Assembly (NCBI GenBank): GCA_030043155.1
Contig: JASHYE010000326.1
Location: 1 to 53,294, forward strand
Reading direction: 5' to 3'
DNA from: Candidatus Acidiferrales bacterium
GTDB taxonomy: Bacteria; Acidobacteriota; Terriglobia; Acidoferrales; UBA7541
Length of the DNA: 53,294 nt
A model generated the notes under the pieces. It was not told the DNA's origin and ran no database searches. It worked only from the letters and a program-made list of their open reading frames with translations. The translations under genes were made by a program, and so were the position numbers. Positions 44,730 to 52,169 of this stretch are shown here, piece after piece. How positions within the stretch are numbered: position 1 is the first letter of the stretch; every line of letters begins with the position of its first letter.

Positions 44730-46097
44730 TCACTTTGGAATTTCGATGATGAGCGTCTGATGTTGTGTATGGCTGGGCTCAAGAAGGAATGTGCCGAAAA
44801 TATTTATTGCGAAGGCCGCAATGCCGGCGAGTTCGAGCATCGCGGAAGGCGGTAACACTGACCAAGCCCATTGCGCATATCCCTGATATGCCAGAATTTC
44901 GCACGAGACGCGAAGAACGCATCCACCCATCAGCAAGGCTACGCTCGTAAACATCAACCGCGTGCTCCAAAGCGCACGCATTCCTGCGAAGGCCGGAAGA
45001 ATTCTTTGTCCCACGCAGAGCACCATTGCGGCGATGAATCCGACAGTTAAAGCATGACGCGACGCTCCCCAAATCCCGCCGGAGCTATCCCACTTTTCCG
45101 CAGCGATGCTCAGCATCGCAGCAATTAGCAGCCATACATAGGCCATGCGGACAAAGTACGGAAAACTTGGATGAAGACCGCGAGTCTTTGGTTCGCGAAT
45201 TGCCGGTTCGAACATCCGCAACCCGACGCTGGCGAGGATCGCGCCTGCAAGGAACAATGCCCCGCCCACCGCATAGAATCCGAAAAGGATCAGTACGACG
45301 CCGGGAAGATTCGCGAGAACTGCGGCGAGCAAAACTGGGAAGCGCACGGCCTTCAGGCCGAGAAATACGTGCATCCATCGCGCACTGAATCCCCAAACGA
45401 ATGGGACCAGGAAACCCCAGGTGAGCAGTGCCAGATAGCGCTGATCGAGCACGTGAGGCAATGCGGGGCCCGCGCCTTGCAGGACTACATAAAAACATCC
45501 AGCGATGTTTCCGAGGAGCGCGAGCAGAAAACCGAAAGCTGCGCTGATGACAATCCAAATCCAAGGATCCAACCCTTCTTTGCCTGCATCCTCCGGGCGA
45601 TGGCGCGAAACGGTGTTTGCGAAAAACAGGAAGGCAGAGAATTCAAGCATGCTTGAAAGGGGCAACAATACACGCCAGTGCCACAGATAGATGTTTGCCA
45701 TCCAGCGCATTGCAACTCCAACAGTCCAGAGCACCCAGCACACCCATGCTGCAATGATCGGTGGCTTCATTGCTCCGCGCCGCTTCGGAATCGAGTGAAA
45801 GCCAATTCCGAGAATGAAACTGCCAATCCAACCAAACACTTGTGCGTGACCGTGCGCCTGAAGCCACGCCGCAGAAACAGCGCCTGCACTTTCGTTGCCG
45901 CTAATTTGGAGCAGGTTCCAGACACCCAGGAAGGTACCAGGGAGCAACATGAAAATCAGTCCGCTTGTAACATACGCCATCAGCACGCGCGAGAGGGCAT
46001 TTTCTCTCGCTTGCGCAATCTTCATCACGCTTGCGGGGTTTGCGGCGATTGCCTGCAACTCCACGAGTGATTTCTTTTCGTTAATAAGACTCCTCAT
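44730..46097 (-). CDS. nnrS: NnrS-family membrane protein
   Basis: The protein has 455 residues and about 12 membrane helices. AAWLQAHGHAQVFGWIGSFILGIGFHSIPKRRG has the conserved histidines of NnrS, a haem- and copper-binding protein linked to tolerance of nitric oxide; GASRHALTVGFIAAMVLCVGQRILPAF is the second typical segment. GGGAG precedes the ATG. It is the last gene of a unit with RIC and the small Cys protein, under a Crp/Fnr-type site at 47195. Confidence 0.9.
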   Translation of the reverse strand: MRSLINEKKSLVELQAIAANPASVMKIAQARENALSRVLMAYVTSGLIFMLLPGTFLGVWNLLQISGNESAGAVSAAWLQAHGHAQVFGWIGSFILGIGFHSIPKRRGAMKPPIIAAWVCWVLWTVGVAMRWMANIYLWHWRVLLPLSSMLEFSAFLFFANTVSRHRPEDAGKEGLDPWIWIVISAAFGFLLALLGNIAGCFYVVLQGAGPALPHVLDQRYLALLTWGFLVPFVWGFSARWMHVFLGLKAVRFPVLLAAVLANLPGVVLILFGFYAVGGALFLAGAILASVGLRMFEPAIREPKTRGLHPSFPYFVRMAYVWLLIAAMLSIAAEKWDSSGGIWGASRHALTVGFIAAMVLCVGQRILPAFAGMRALWSTRLMFTSVALLMGGCVLRVSCEILAYQGYAQWAWSVLPPSAMLELAGIAAFAINIFGTFLLEPSHTQHQTLIIEIPK

Positions 46098-46103
46098 TGC
46101 TCC

Positions 46104-46400
46104 CTATTCGCTCCCTATTCCAGCCCTCGAACGCGCACTCTCCTCCGCCAGAAGCTTTAATTCCCCGCCTGCCTTGTGCACACACTCTTCCAACTGGCTC
46201 CAAACACTCTGCAATTGGCGCACGATCGTTTCGTCCACAATGCGCGCCCAAAACAGTGGCGGGCACTCTCTCTCGTCGGAAACAGGACAGCCGTCATTCA
46301 ACATTTGATGCGAAAGCAAAACCTGTTTCAGAGTTAGCTCATATCGAGCCGAACAGGCCATGCATGGCATCGTTACTGCAAATGCATCTAAGACATCCAT
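46104..46400 (-). CDS. Unknown 98-aa protein with CxxC near the N-terminus
   Basis: I chose ATG at 46400 because AAAGGGAG precedes it; the frame is open further upstream but runs into the RIC gene. The protein has MPCMACSARYELTLKQVLLSHQMLNDGCPVSDERECPPLF, that is cysteines in a CMAC pair and two singles, then a helical tail. I do not recognise it. It stands between RIC and NnrS in the NO-response unit, so it may handle metal or nitrosative stress. It has no signal peptide. Confidence 0.6.
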   Translation of the reverse strand: MDVLDAFAVTMPCMACSARYELTLKQVLLSHQMLNDGCPVSDERECPPLFWARIVDETIVRQLQSVWSQLEECVHKAGGELKLLAEESARSRAGIGSE

Positions 46401-46422
46401 GGACTCCCTTTCTAGCCGGCGC

Positions 46423-47145
46423 TTAACGCGGCGCCACTTCGAGCTCGATTGCACGCGGGAAGAGGATGTTATTTTCCAGATGCACATGTTCATGTAAATC
46501 GGCCTCGAACTCTTCCAGCTCGCGATAAAGAGTTTGAAAGCTGAAGCATGCATCGGGAGGGGCTTTGTACTCAGATGTTTTACGCCGAATCTGCCGCATC
46601 AGTTCGCCGGCAGAATCGTGCTCCTTCATCATCGTGCGAATTGGATTGCGCACAGTGCGGAAGAACGGTGGCTCAATCGCTCGGTTCTCAGCCACCGAGA
46701 GAACCAGGGCGTTGATATAAGGGAACAAAACTTGTTCTTCTTTTTGCATGTGGGCGATCATCTCTTCGGAAGTTTGGTAAAACAGCGCTTCGATATTGGC
46801 GATCTCAGGGTGTCGCTCGCCATGCTTCCCTTTCACCTTTGCCAGTAATGGTTCAATGCGGCGGATCGCCTCACGAACGTATGAATGATGACGATTCACG
46901 ATGTGGCGAGTTAGTTCGTGCAGGGGCGCAAGCGTCCACTGCGCGTCCTGGCTGGACAGCGGCTCCTCAGCAGTTCGCAACCGCTCCATGATTTCATCCA
47001 ACGACGCATCTGATTGCGTGCACGCATCGCGCAGCGATTTATCGCCACCGCAACAGTAATCAACGCCTGCCTGCTCCAGAATCTTGCGCGCAGTTGCATT
47101 TGAAACTGCGATTTCCTTTACTTTCGTTTCTTCGCTCATATTCAT
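46423..47145 (-). CDS. ric: RIC family di-iron protein (ScdA/YtfE), repair of iron-sulfur clusters
   Basis: The protein has 240 residues. The N-terminal ScdA domain has the CCGG motif in GVDYCCGGDKSL. The haemerythrin-like domain supplies the di-iron ligands in HELTRHIVNRHHSYV, AHMQKEEQVLFPYI, MMKEHDSAGELM and HEHVHLENNILFPRAI. Such proteins restore iron-sulfur clusters damaged by nitric oxide or oxidants. It heads the unit RIC - 98-aa protein - NnrS. A perfect GTGAC-N4-GTCAC palindrome lies 50 bases upstream. Confidence 0.94.
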   Translation of the reverse strand: MNMSEETKVKEIAVSNATARKILEQAGVDYCCGGDKSLRDACTQSDASLDEIMERLRTAEEPLSSQDAQWTLAPLHELTRHIVNRHHSYVREAIRRIEPLLAKVKGKHGERHPEIANIEALFYQTSEEMIAHMQKEEQVLFPYINALVLSVAENRAIEPPFFRTVRNPIRTMMKEHDSAGELMRQIRRKTSEYKAPPDACFSFQTLYRELEEFEADLHEHVHLENNILFPRAIELEVAPR

Positions 47146-47194
47146 CGCGATCCAGCCTCCATGATCATTGTCCGGACGCCGTTTTCTCTAGGCA

Positions 47195-47208
47195 GTGACT
47201 AAAGTCAC
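47195..47208. promoter_or_regulatory. Crp/Fnr-type operator upstream of RIC
   Basis: GTGACTAAAGTCAC is a perfect GTGAC-N4-GTCAC palindrome with the 14-base geometry of Fnr/Dnr-type sites. The centre is about 41 bases upstream of a possible start with a -10 at GACAAT (47167-47172, minus), as expected for class II activation. The regulator gene follows directly at 47259-47960. Confidence 0.7.
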
Positions 47209-47258
47209 ATGGAACGAGGCTGAATCAATGGTGGGTCAAAAGGCTCAATCTAAAGAGA

Positions 47259-47960
47259 CTACTCTGAACTCTGACCCTCATTTTTGAGAGCGGGCAAATC
47301 TTTAATCAGAATTTTGCGACCATCCACGTGAAGGAAGCCTTCAGCTTGCAAGCGGCTCAGATTTCGAGAGACAAGTTCCCGAACAGTCCCAAGCTCAGCC
47401 GCAAGTTCCTGATGGCTCATTGTCATTTGTAATATCAAACCATCCTTCGAAGGCTTACCTGATTGTTCAGCGAGACGCAGGATCACCGCGATGAGCCTTT
47501 GGCGGACAGTCGTGAACGACAACTCTTCGATGATCTCAACGAGTCGCCGCAAACGTGAGCCTACGACAGCGATCACTTTCAAACTGACTTCGGGATGCTC
47601 GCGGCACAAATTCTGAAAATCCTTGCGCGATATAAACAGTACCTCCGTGTCACCAACTGCCGATGCGGACGCCGGATAATTCCCACCATCAAAGACCGGA
47701 AGCTCCGCAAAGGAATTGCCCGGCCCTTCAACAGCCAGGATTTGTTCGCGCCCGGAGAGCGAGAGCTTAAAAATGCGGACCGCTCCTGCTGCCACTATGA
47801 AAAGCCCCGAACAGGCATCGCCTTCGGCGAAAAGCATTTCACCCGGCTGAAAGTGTTTCTTGCTGACACGGGTCGCCAGCGACTCCATTTCCTTCGGCGT
47901 GAGGTTTGCGAACAAGGGCGTTTCTCGCAGTACGGCTTCGCTATTCAAAGATGACCTCAT
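47259..47960 (-). CDS. Crp/Fnr-family regulator, probably Dnr/NnrR-like
   Basis: The protein has 233 residues: a cyclic-nucleotide-type sensor domain (about 15-125), a dimer helix and a winged helix-turn-helix with MSHQELAAELGTVRELVSRNLSRLQAEG. It has no N-terminal cysteine cluster, so it is not an oxygen-sensing FNR. The location between the RIC and nirK units and the two operator groups of the same sequence suggest a nitric-oxide-responsive activator, which in related cases uses haem. It is an inference that the boxes at 47195 and 50863 are its sites. Confidence 0.88.
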   Translation of the reverse strand: MRSSLNSEAVLRETPLFANLTPKEMESLATRVSKKHFQPGEMLFAEGDACSGLFIVAAGAVRIFKLSLSGREQILAVEGPGNSFAELPVFDGGNYPASASAVGDTEVLFISRKDFQNLCREHPEVSLKVIAVVGSRLRRLVEIIEELSFTTVRQRLIAVILRLAEQSGKPSKDGLILQMTMSHQELAAELGTVRELVSRNLSRLQAEGFLHVDGRKILIKDLPALKNEGQSSE

Positions 47961-48049
47961 AGGGTTCGCCCGACCGGTTCCCCGATGACACGTGGTTCAG
48001 GCCACGCAATTTTACAAGGGTTTCAGGGCGAATTAAATCGAGGTGACTG

Positions 48050-48883
48050 CTAGAATGCAAGACGGCTTGTGACAATCAACCCGTGGCTGTAGGAATGATA
48101 TTGCGATGTAGCGATCTGCATTCCCGCTCCCAACGTGACACCGAGCCGGCTCTTGGAATCGTGAGTCACATTAAGCTTGCTGACCATTAAGCCCGGCGTG
48201 ATGAAGTTCTGAGTTTTTCCGGTGCTGGGGCCGCCACGAAAAAAGTTGGAGTTATCTTCAACTTCGGGCCAGAAAATCTTGGCGATCTTATACTGGCCAA
48301 CGACATTCCAGGCAATCGGGCGGCCCAGTTTTGACGTGTCGCCAGCGGGCAGAGTAATCGAGACGTTTGATTGCACATCGAATCTGCCGAAACCCTTGCC
48401 TCCGTATAGCGAAGGCACAAGCGTGGCTGCAACGCTCCCGTTTTTGTAACTCCCCGTGGGTATTGTCCCGCCAATGGAGACGCTTATGGAATACGCGCCA
48501 TGCTGTTCATTGGCGGATTCAATCCGGTATTTCAGCAGCATGGCCATGTCGCCAAAGCCGTCTGTGGCCGCAGAGTTATGTTGGATATAAGGCGGGACGG
48601 CAATGTCCAATTCTGTTTTGTACCACGGGATGACATCCAAGCCTTTGCTGTTTCCACAATTCCAGGTTGTGGTCTCACTCGGTGTGATCTGACGAACGAA
48701 ATCGCTGCGAAAAAGCTGCACAAGCCCTGAAGAAGGGGTCACCAGAGGTACGGACCATCCGGGTTGTTCGGCAACGGTCGTTCGGACGCGATTCTCCCAG
48801 GAAGAGAAGAAATTATCCTGTGCAACGGCGAGACCTGGGAAACCAAGAACAACCGCTGCCGCAATGATGTAGAACCGCCTCAT
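48050..48883 (-). CDS. Outer-membrane beta-barrel protein (phenol-degradation MetA-like)
   Basis: The protein has 277 residues with a signal peptide (MRRFYIIAAAVVLGFPGLAVAQ). The mature part has alternating strands with glycines and aromatics (YSISVSIGGTIPTGSYKNGS, GRFDVQSNVSITLPAGD) and ends in a phenylalanine, VTSRLAF, as outer-membrane barrels do. GGAGG is four bases before the ATG. It lies directly downstream of nirK; its function in that context is unknown. Confidence 0.7.
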   Translation of the reverse strand: MRRFYIIAAAVVLGFPGLAVAQDNFFSSWENRVRTTVAEQPGWSVPLVTPSSGLVQLFRSDFVRQITPSETTTWNCGNSKGLDVIPWYKTELDIAVPPYIQHNSAATDGFGDMAMLLKYRIESANEQHGAYSISVSIGGTIPTGSYKNGSVAATLVPSLYGGKGFGRFDVQSNVSITLPAGDTSKLGRPIAWNVVGQYKIAKIFWPEVEDNSNFFRGGPSTGKTQNFITPGLMVSKLNVTHDSKSRLGVTLGAGMQIATSQYHSYSHGLIVTSRLAF

Positions 48884-48908
48884 GTATCCTCCTTGGGAAT
48901 GCAGTTCA

Positions 48909-49958
48909 CTATTTCAGTTTGTTGTAGATGAGCGGTGCGTCTGCCCCATCCACGTTGAGCATTCCCATCGCTCCGCGTTCCGTACGGAAAATGCTGTGAT
49001 CCAACAGCGTGTAATGTCCGGGAACAAGCACCTGAAATTCCGCAATGGCTGCTGAACCGGGGGCGACCAATGCTGTTTGAATATTTTCATCGGGATGTTT
49101 CATGCCGCCGTCGCGATAAATGCGGTCGAAAGACGTACCCACCACATGAAAGGCTGAAATCTTATTTGGACCGGCATTTCCGAAGAAAATTCGTACTGTT
49201 TCTCCGACTTTCGCTTGCAGCATATTCATTCCCATCAGCGAGCCCGTGTTACCATTGAAAACAATGTATTCAGGAGTTTCGGCAGCGGCTTTGCTTGAGG
49301 AATACGCCTGCAAGCCTTGTTGGCCGACTGTGCCCTCTGTGTAGAACTCGCTCTGCATCACGTAGTACTCACGATCCACTTTGGCGAGGCCGCCTCCAGG
49401 TTCTACGAGAATCATCCCGTAAAGACCGTTCGACATGTGCGCAGGCATTGGATTAGCGGCGCAGTGATACACGAACAACCCGGGATGCAGCATTTTGAAT
49501 TGGCCCACAGTTTCTTGGCCCGGATTGGCCATGAGAACGGGTGCACCACCTCCCGGACCCGTTACCGCATGGAAATCAACCGTGTGAGTTTTGTCAGGAG
49601 AGAGGTTCTTCAGATGAACTTCAAGGATGTCGCCAACGCGCACACGGATAAATGGTCCGGGCACGTGCCCGTTGTACATCCAGAAGTTGTAACTGACACC
49701 GGGAGCAAGCTCCCCAGTTCTTTCTTCCGAGACAAGATTCACAATTACGCGCGCTGGCGACGTGCGCGTCACCGGCGGCGGAACATTCGGAGCGTACGTT
49801 AGATCGGCAGTAATGGTCTGTTGATGTTCCGTTGAACCGGATTGGGTTTCAGTCTCCCTCTGGCAGCCCGAAAGAGCTGCCAGGAGGAGAACTGCTGAGA
49901 GGGCTGGTAGCGCCCAGGCGAAGAAGCCATGTCGTTGGAGTTTTTCGCAAGAGCGCAT
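48909..49958 (-). CDS. nirK: Copper nitrite reductase, lipoprotein, type-1 axial Met replaced by Leu
   Basis: The protein has 349 residues with a lipoprotein signal (LLLAALSGC, lipid on Cys32). It reduces nitrite to nitric oxide. Two cupredoxin domains are present. Type-1 copper ligands are His125, Cys166 and His174; type-2 ligands are His130, His165 and His321; catalytic Asp128 and His271 are kept. The fourth type-1 ligand, a Met in HIANGM of AniA-like enzymes, is Leu179 here (HMSNGLYGM). That should raise the copper potential, as in laccases with Leu. It lies two bases after the cupredoxin lipoprotein gene. Confidence 0.92.
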   Translation of the reverse strand: MRSCEKLQRHGFFAWALPALSAVLLLAALSGCQRETETQSGSTEHQQTITADLTYAPNVPPPVTRTSPARVIVNLVSEERTGELAPGVSYNFWMYNGHVPGPFIRVRVGDILEVHLKNLSPDKTHTVDFHAVTGPGGGAPVLMANPGQETVGQFKMLHPGLFVYHCAANPMPAHMSNGLYGMILVEPGGGLAKVDREYYVMQSEFYTEGTVGQQGLQAYSSSKAAAETPEYIVFNGNTGSLMGMNMLQAKVGETVRIFFGNAGPNKISAFHVVGTSFDRIYRDGGMKHPDENIQTALVAPGSAAIAEFQVLVPGHYTLLDHSIFRTERGAMGMLNVDGADAPLIYNKLK

Positions 49959-49960
49959 GG

Positions 49961-50797
49961 CTATTGGACCTCCGCTCTCTCAGGGGCTGGCGAATTCAGA
50001 CGGAAGTTCACTTTCGTTGCTTTTCCTGCTTGCACAGTGACAGTCTGACTCGATTCGCCAAGAGTCTCCTGCCAGACCTTAAGCTGGTACGTGCCTGCAG
50101 GAACATCGCGAAGCTGAAAAGCGCCCGCATTCTTTGTGAGTGTGTAATACGGATTTGCTGCCACAACCACGTACGCTTGCATCCATCCGTGCAAATCGCA
50201 TTTCACACTGATGCGTTCCGGCCGCGCGAAATGGAGACTTACCTCGCGATTCAGTGAATTCATTGACTCGTTATAAGTGCGATTTGCTTCTGAATAGCTG
50301 TGGATGTTATGCGGAATCGGATCGTCCGTTGTCACCTTAAGGTCGCCCGGCTGCATGAGGACGATGTGCGGATCGTAGGTGCACTTTTGCTGATTCAAGA
50401 CGGCAGGCGCAAAGTCATAGGCTTTGCCGTGATGGATATCGTCGATCCAAACAACCGCATCTTCGATTCCATTGCCATCAAGCTTTACGGGGTAGGCGAG
50501 CCGCCGCGCTCCGCAAACGCTTGCATCCTGGCTCACGAGAACGGGTCGCGGGGGAATCGGCTTGCCGTTCAAGGTGATTTGGCCCTCGATATTGCCGCCG
50601 TTCGTTACAGCATCAACCTGATACGCGATACCAGTGACCTGAGCAGGTTGACTATTTACTGCTGGGATCGAATCGTTTGTAACCGCAGGTTTGTTTGCAC
50701 TGCATCCTGCAAACATGCTCGCCAATGAAAAGAGAACAATCGCTGCCAAAGCTGATTTCCGATTGCCTTGAGTGCTACGAATGAGACCGTTCGACAT
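49961..50797 (-). CDS. Cupredoxin-like lipoprotein with type-1 copper motif
   Basis: The protein has 278 residues. A lipoprotein signal ends at LASMFAGC. The middle (about 65-220) is plastocyanin-like: PIPHNIHSYSEA offers the first His, and VKCDLHGWMQAY has Cys-x2-His-x-Trp-Met, a full type-1 copper set. The C-terminal 55 residues are a carboxypeptidase-regulatory-like beta domain (GAFQLRDVPAGTYQLKVWQE). It probably hands electrons to the nitrite reductase encoded next. GGAGGAG precedes the ATG, and two Crp/Fnr-type sites lie upstream. Confidence 0.85.
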   Translation of the reverse strand: MSNGLIRSTQGNRKSALAAIVLFSLASMFAGCSANKPAVTNDSIPAVNSQPAQVTGIAYQVDAVTNGGNIEGQITLNGKPIPPRPVLVSQDASVCGARRLAYPVKLDGNGIEDAVVWIDDIHHGKAYDFAPAVLNQQKCTYDPHIVLMQPGDLKVTTDDPIPHNIHSYSEANRTYNESMNSLNREVSLHFARPERISVKCDLHGWMQAYVVVAANPYYTLTKNAGAFQLRDVPAGTYQLKVWQETLGESSQTVTVQAGKATKVNFRLNSPAPERAEVQ

Positions 50798-50862
50798 GGC
50801 TCCTCCAAAAAATGCAGGATGAATTTTCGTGGTCAGTATGAAAGACAGAGATGTGCTGCGCA

Positions 50863-50898
50863 GTGACCAAAGTCACCGGGTCGTGTGTCCTACGTCAC
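50863..50898. promoter_or_regulatory. Two Crp/Fnr-type operators upstream of the nirK unit
   Basis: GTGACCAAAGTCAC (50863-50876) is a perfect GTGAC-N4-GTCAC palindrome, and GTGTCCTACGTCAC (50885-50898) has one mismatch. Their centres are 22 bases apart, two helical turns. The first is about 41 bases upstream of a start with -10 CATACT (50835-50840). They match the box before RIC, indicating shared control. Confidence 0.7.
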
Positions 50899-50962
50899 AG
50901 TTTCAGAGTGAAACAGCAAGACGGAAAGCGCGTGTTTCGAGAATATTTTGCAGTTGGCCGAT

Positions 50963-51157
50963 TTAGCGCGGCCTTGCGATGAAAACGAGCGAGGCTAAGT
51001 AGACAAGAATCCCGAGAGCGGTCAAAGACGCGCTGATGAACACAAAGAGAACGAAGGCGAGCGGATGAAACCATAGCAGGCTTGCAATCTCCACGAGCAA
51101 ACCGGCGATAATCAGTACGCTCGCGATTTGTAGCAATCGGTCCATCACCAATTTCAT
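50963..51157 (-). CDS. Small membrane protein with two helices
   Basis: The protein has 64 residues from ATG at 51157, whose start overlaps the stop of the NapC-like gene (ATGA). Two hydrophobic segments, IASVLIIAGLLVEIASLLWF and FVLFVFISASLTALGILVYLASLVFI (by position about 8-27 and 30-58), would span the membrane. No motif is known to me. The coupling suggests a partner of the multihaem cytochrome. Confidence 0.65.
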   Translation of the reverse strand: MKLVMDRLLQIASVLIIAGLLVEIASLLWFHPLAFVLFVFISASLTALGILVYLASLVFIARPR

Positions 51158-51771
51158 TGCGCAGGCCTCCACAATTTCACGTGATCGAGCGCCGCGACAT
51201 TGTGGATTGTGTCATGGCAGCCGCTCGATATGCAGGACATCTGATTTGAAATCAATGTATCCATGACCGCCGAATGTATCGCGTTTCCCTCAAAACTGCG
51301 CGCCCCCTGATGGCAGCGTAAGCATTGAGCGTTACTGTACCCTCCGGGAATGCGGATTGGATTCGGCGGTGTGCTCACATACTGGAAGTAAATACGAGTT
51401 ACACCGCGTAACTTATCCTTCAGAGGGCCAAACAACGTGTAATCGGCATGACACGCATAACACGCTTCGTTTGCGGGCACTCGATGGTTCTGGAAATGAG
51501 CGGCAGGAATGTAATTGGGATCATCCACATAGAGGCTTCTTCCGAAAGGCTGCATCGAGTGGCAGGAAACGCAGAATTGCGTCTGCTCGGACCGTTGAAC
51601 GTGTGCATTCATGCCTCCAATGAGACAAAGGCACGGAAGAACCCCCAGCGCGATAAACGCTACAGTTTTACCAGTAGCCCCTGCCGTCACTGAAGGTCGA
51701 ATGAGAAACACTAATGCCAGCAAAATGGTGACAACAATCTGCACAATCAGCAGCCCGACCAGCCCAGTCAC
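51154..51771 (-). CDS. NapC/NirT-like multihaem cytochrome, with an unusual fourth haem motif
   Basis: The protein has 205 residues, GTG start with GGGAG upstream. Two hydrophobic segments (about 1-25 and 34-52) anchor it. Haem motifs are CVSCH, CYACH and CLRCH, and a fourth, CISSGCH, has four residues between the cysteines instead of two. Such proteins carry electrons from quinol to periplasmic partners. It is upstream of the nirK unit and downstream of a small cytochrome c. Confidence 0.88.
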   Translation of the reverse strand: MTGLVGLLIVQIVVTILLALVFLIRPSVTAGATGKTVAFIALGVLPCLCLIGGMNAHVQRSEQTQFCVSCHSMQPFGRSLYVDDPNYIPAAHFQNHRVPANEACYACHADYTLFGPLKDKLRGVTRIYFQYVSTPPNPIRIPGGYSNAQCLRCHQGARSFEGNAIHSAVMDTLISNQMSCISSGCHDTIHNVAALDHVKLWRPAQ

Positions 51772-51796
51772 GAAGTCTCCCGATAATCCTAAAACT

Positions 51797-52138
51797 CTAT
51801 TTCTTCGTCGCTAGCTCCCGAATGTAGGCCACGAGCCCTTTGATCTGGTCCGCAGTCAGCTTGTCCTTGTAGGCCGGCATCGTCTTGCCCACACCATTGG
51901 CGATAAGGTCATTCAACTCCGCGTCTGATTTCTTCTGCACTTCGTCTGACCGCAGGTCTTTCGCGCCTAACTTTTTGCCCATCACGCTACTGCCGCTTCC
52001 ATCCGGTGCGTGGCACACGGCGCACTTGGTCTTGTAGACGTTCGCGGAATCATCCGCGTGAGCAGCGCCATTGCCCAACACTGTCAGTACTCCGACCATC
52101 AGACATCCCCGCACCGAAGCTCTAATCCATCCGTTCAT
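51797..52138 (-). CDS. Small periplasmic class I cytochrome c
   Basis: The protein has 113 residues: signal peptide to about 28 (ending AAHA), then a single haem motif CAVCH at about 39-43, MPAYKDKLTADQIKGLVAYIREL with the axial Met. GGAGG stands nine bases before the ATG. It probably exchanges electrons with the NapC-like protein and the nitrite reductase. It is followed 25 bases later by the NapC-like gene. Confidence 0.92.
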   Translation of the reverse strand: MNGWIRASVRGCLMVGVLTVLGNGAAHADDSANVYKTKCAVCHAPDGSGSSVMGKKLGAKDLRSDEVQKKSDAELNDLIANGVGKTMPAYKDKLTADQIKGLVAYIRELATKK

Positions 52139-52169
52139 TTTGAATAGCCTCCATGAAAATCTTTGGCGT

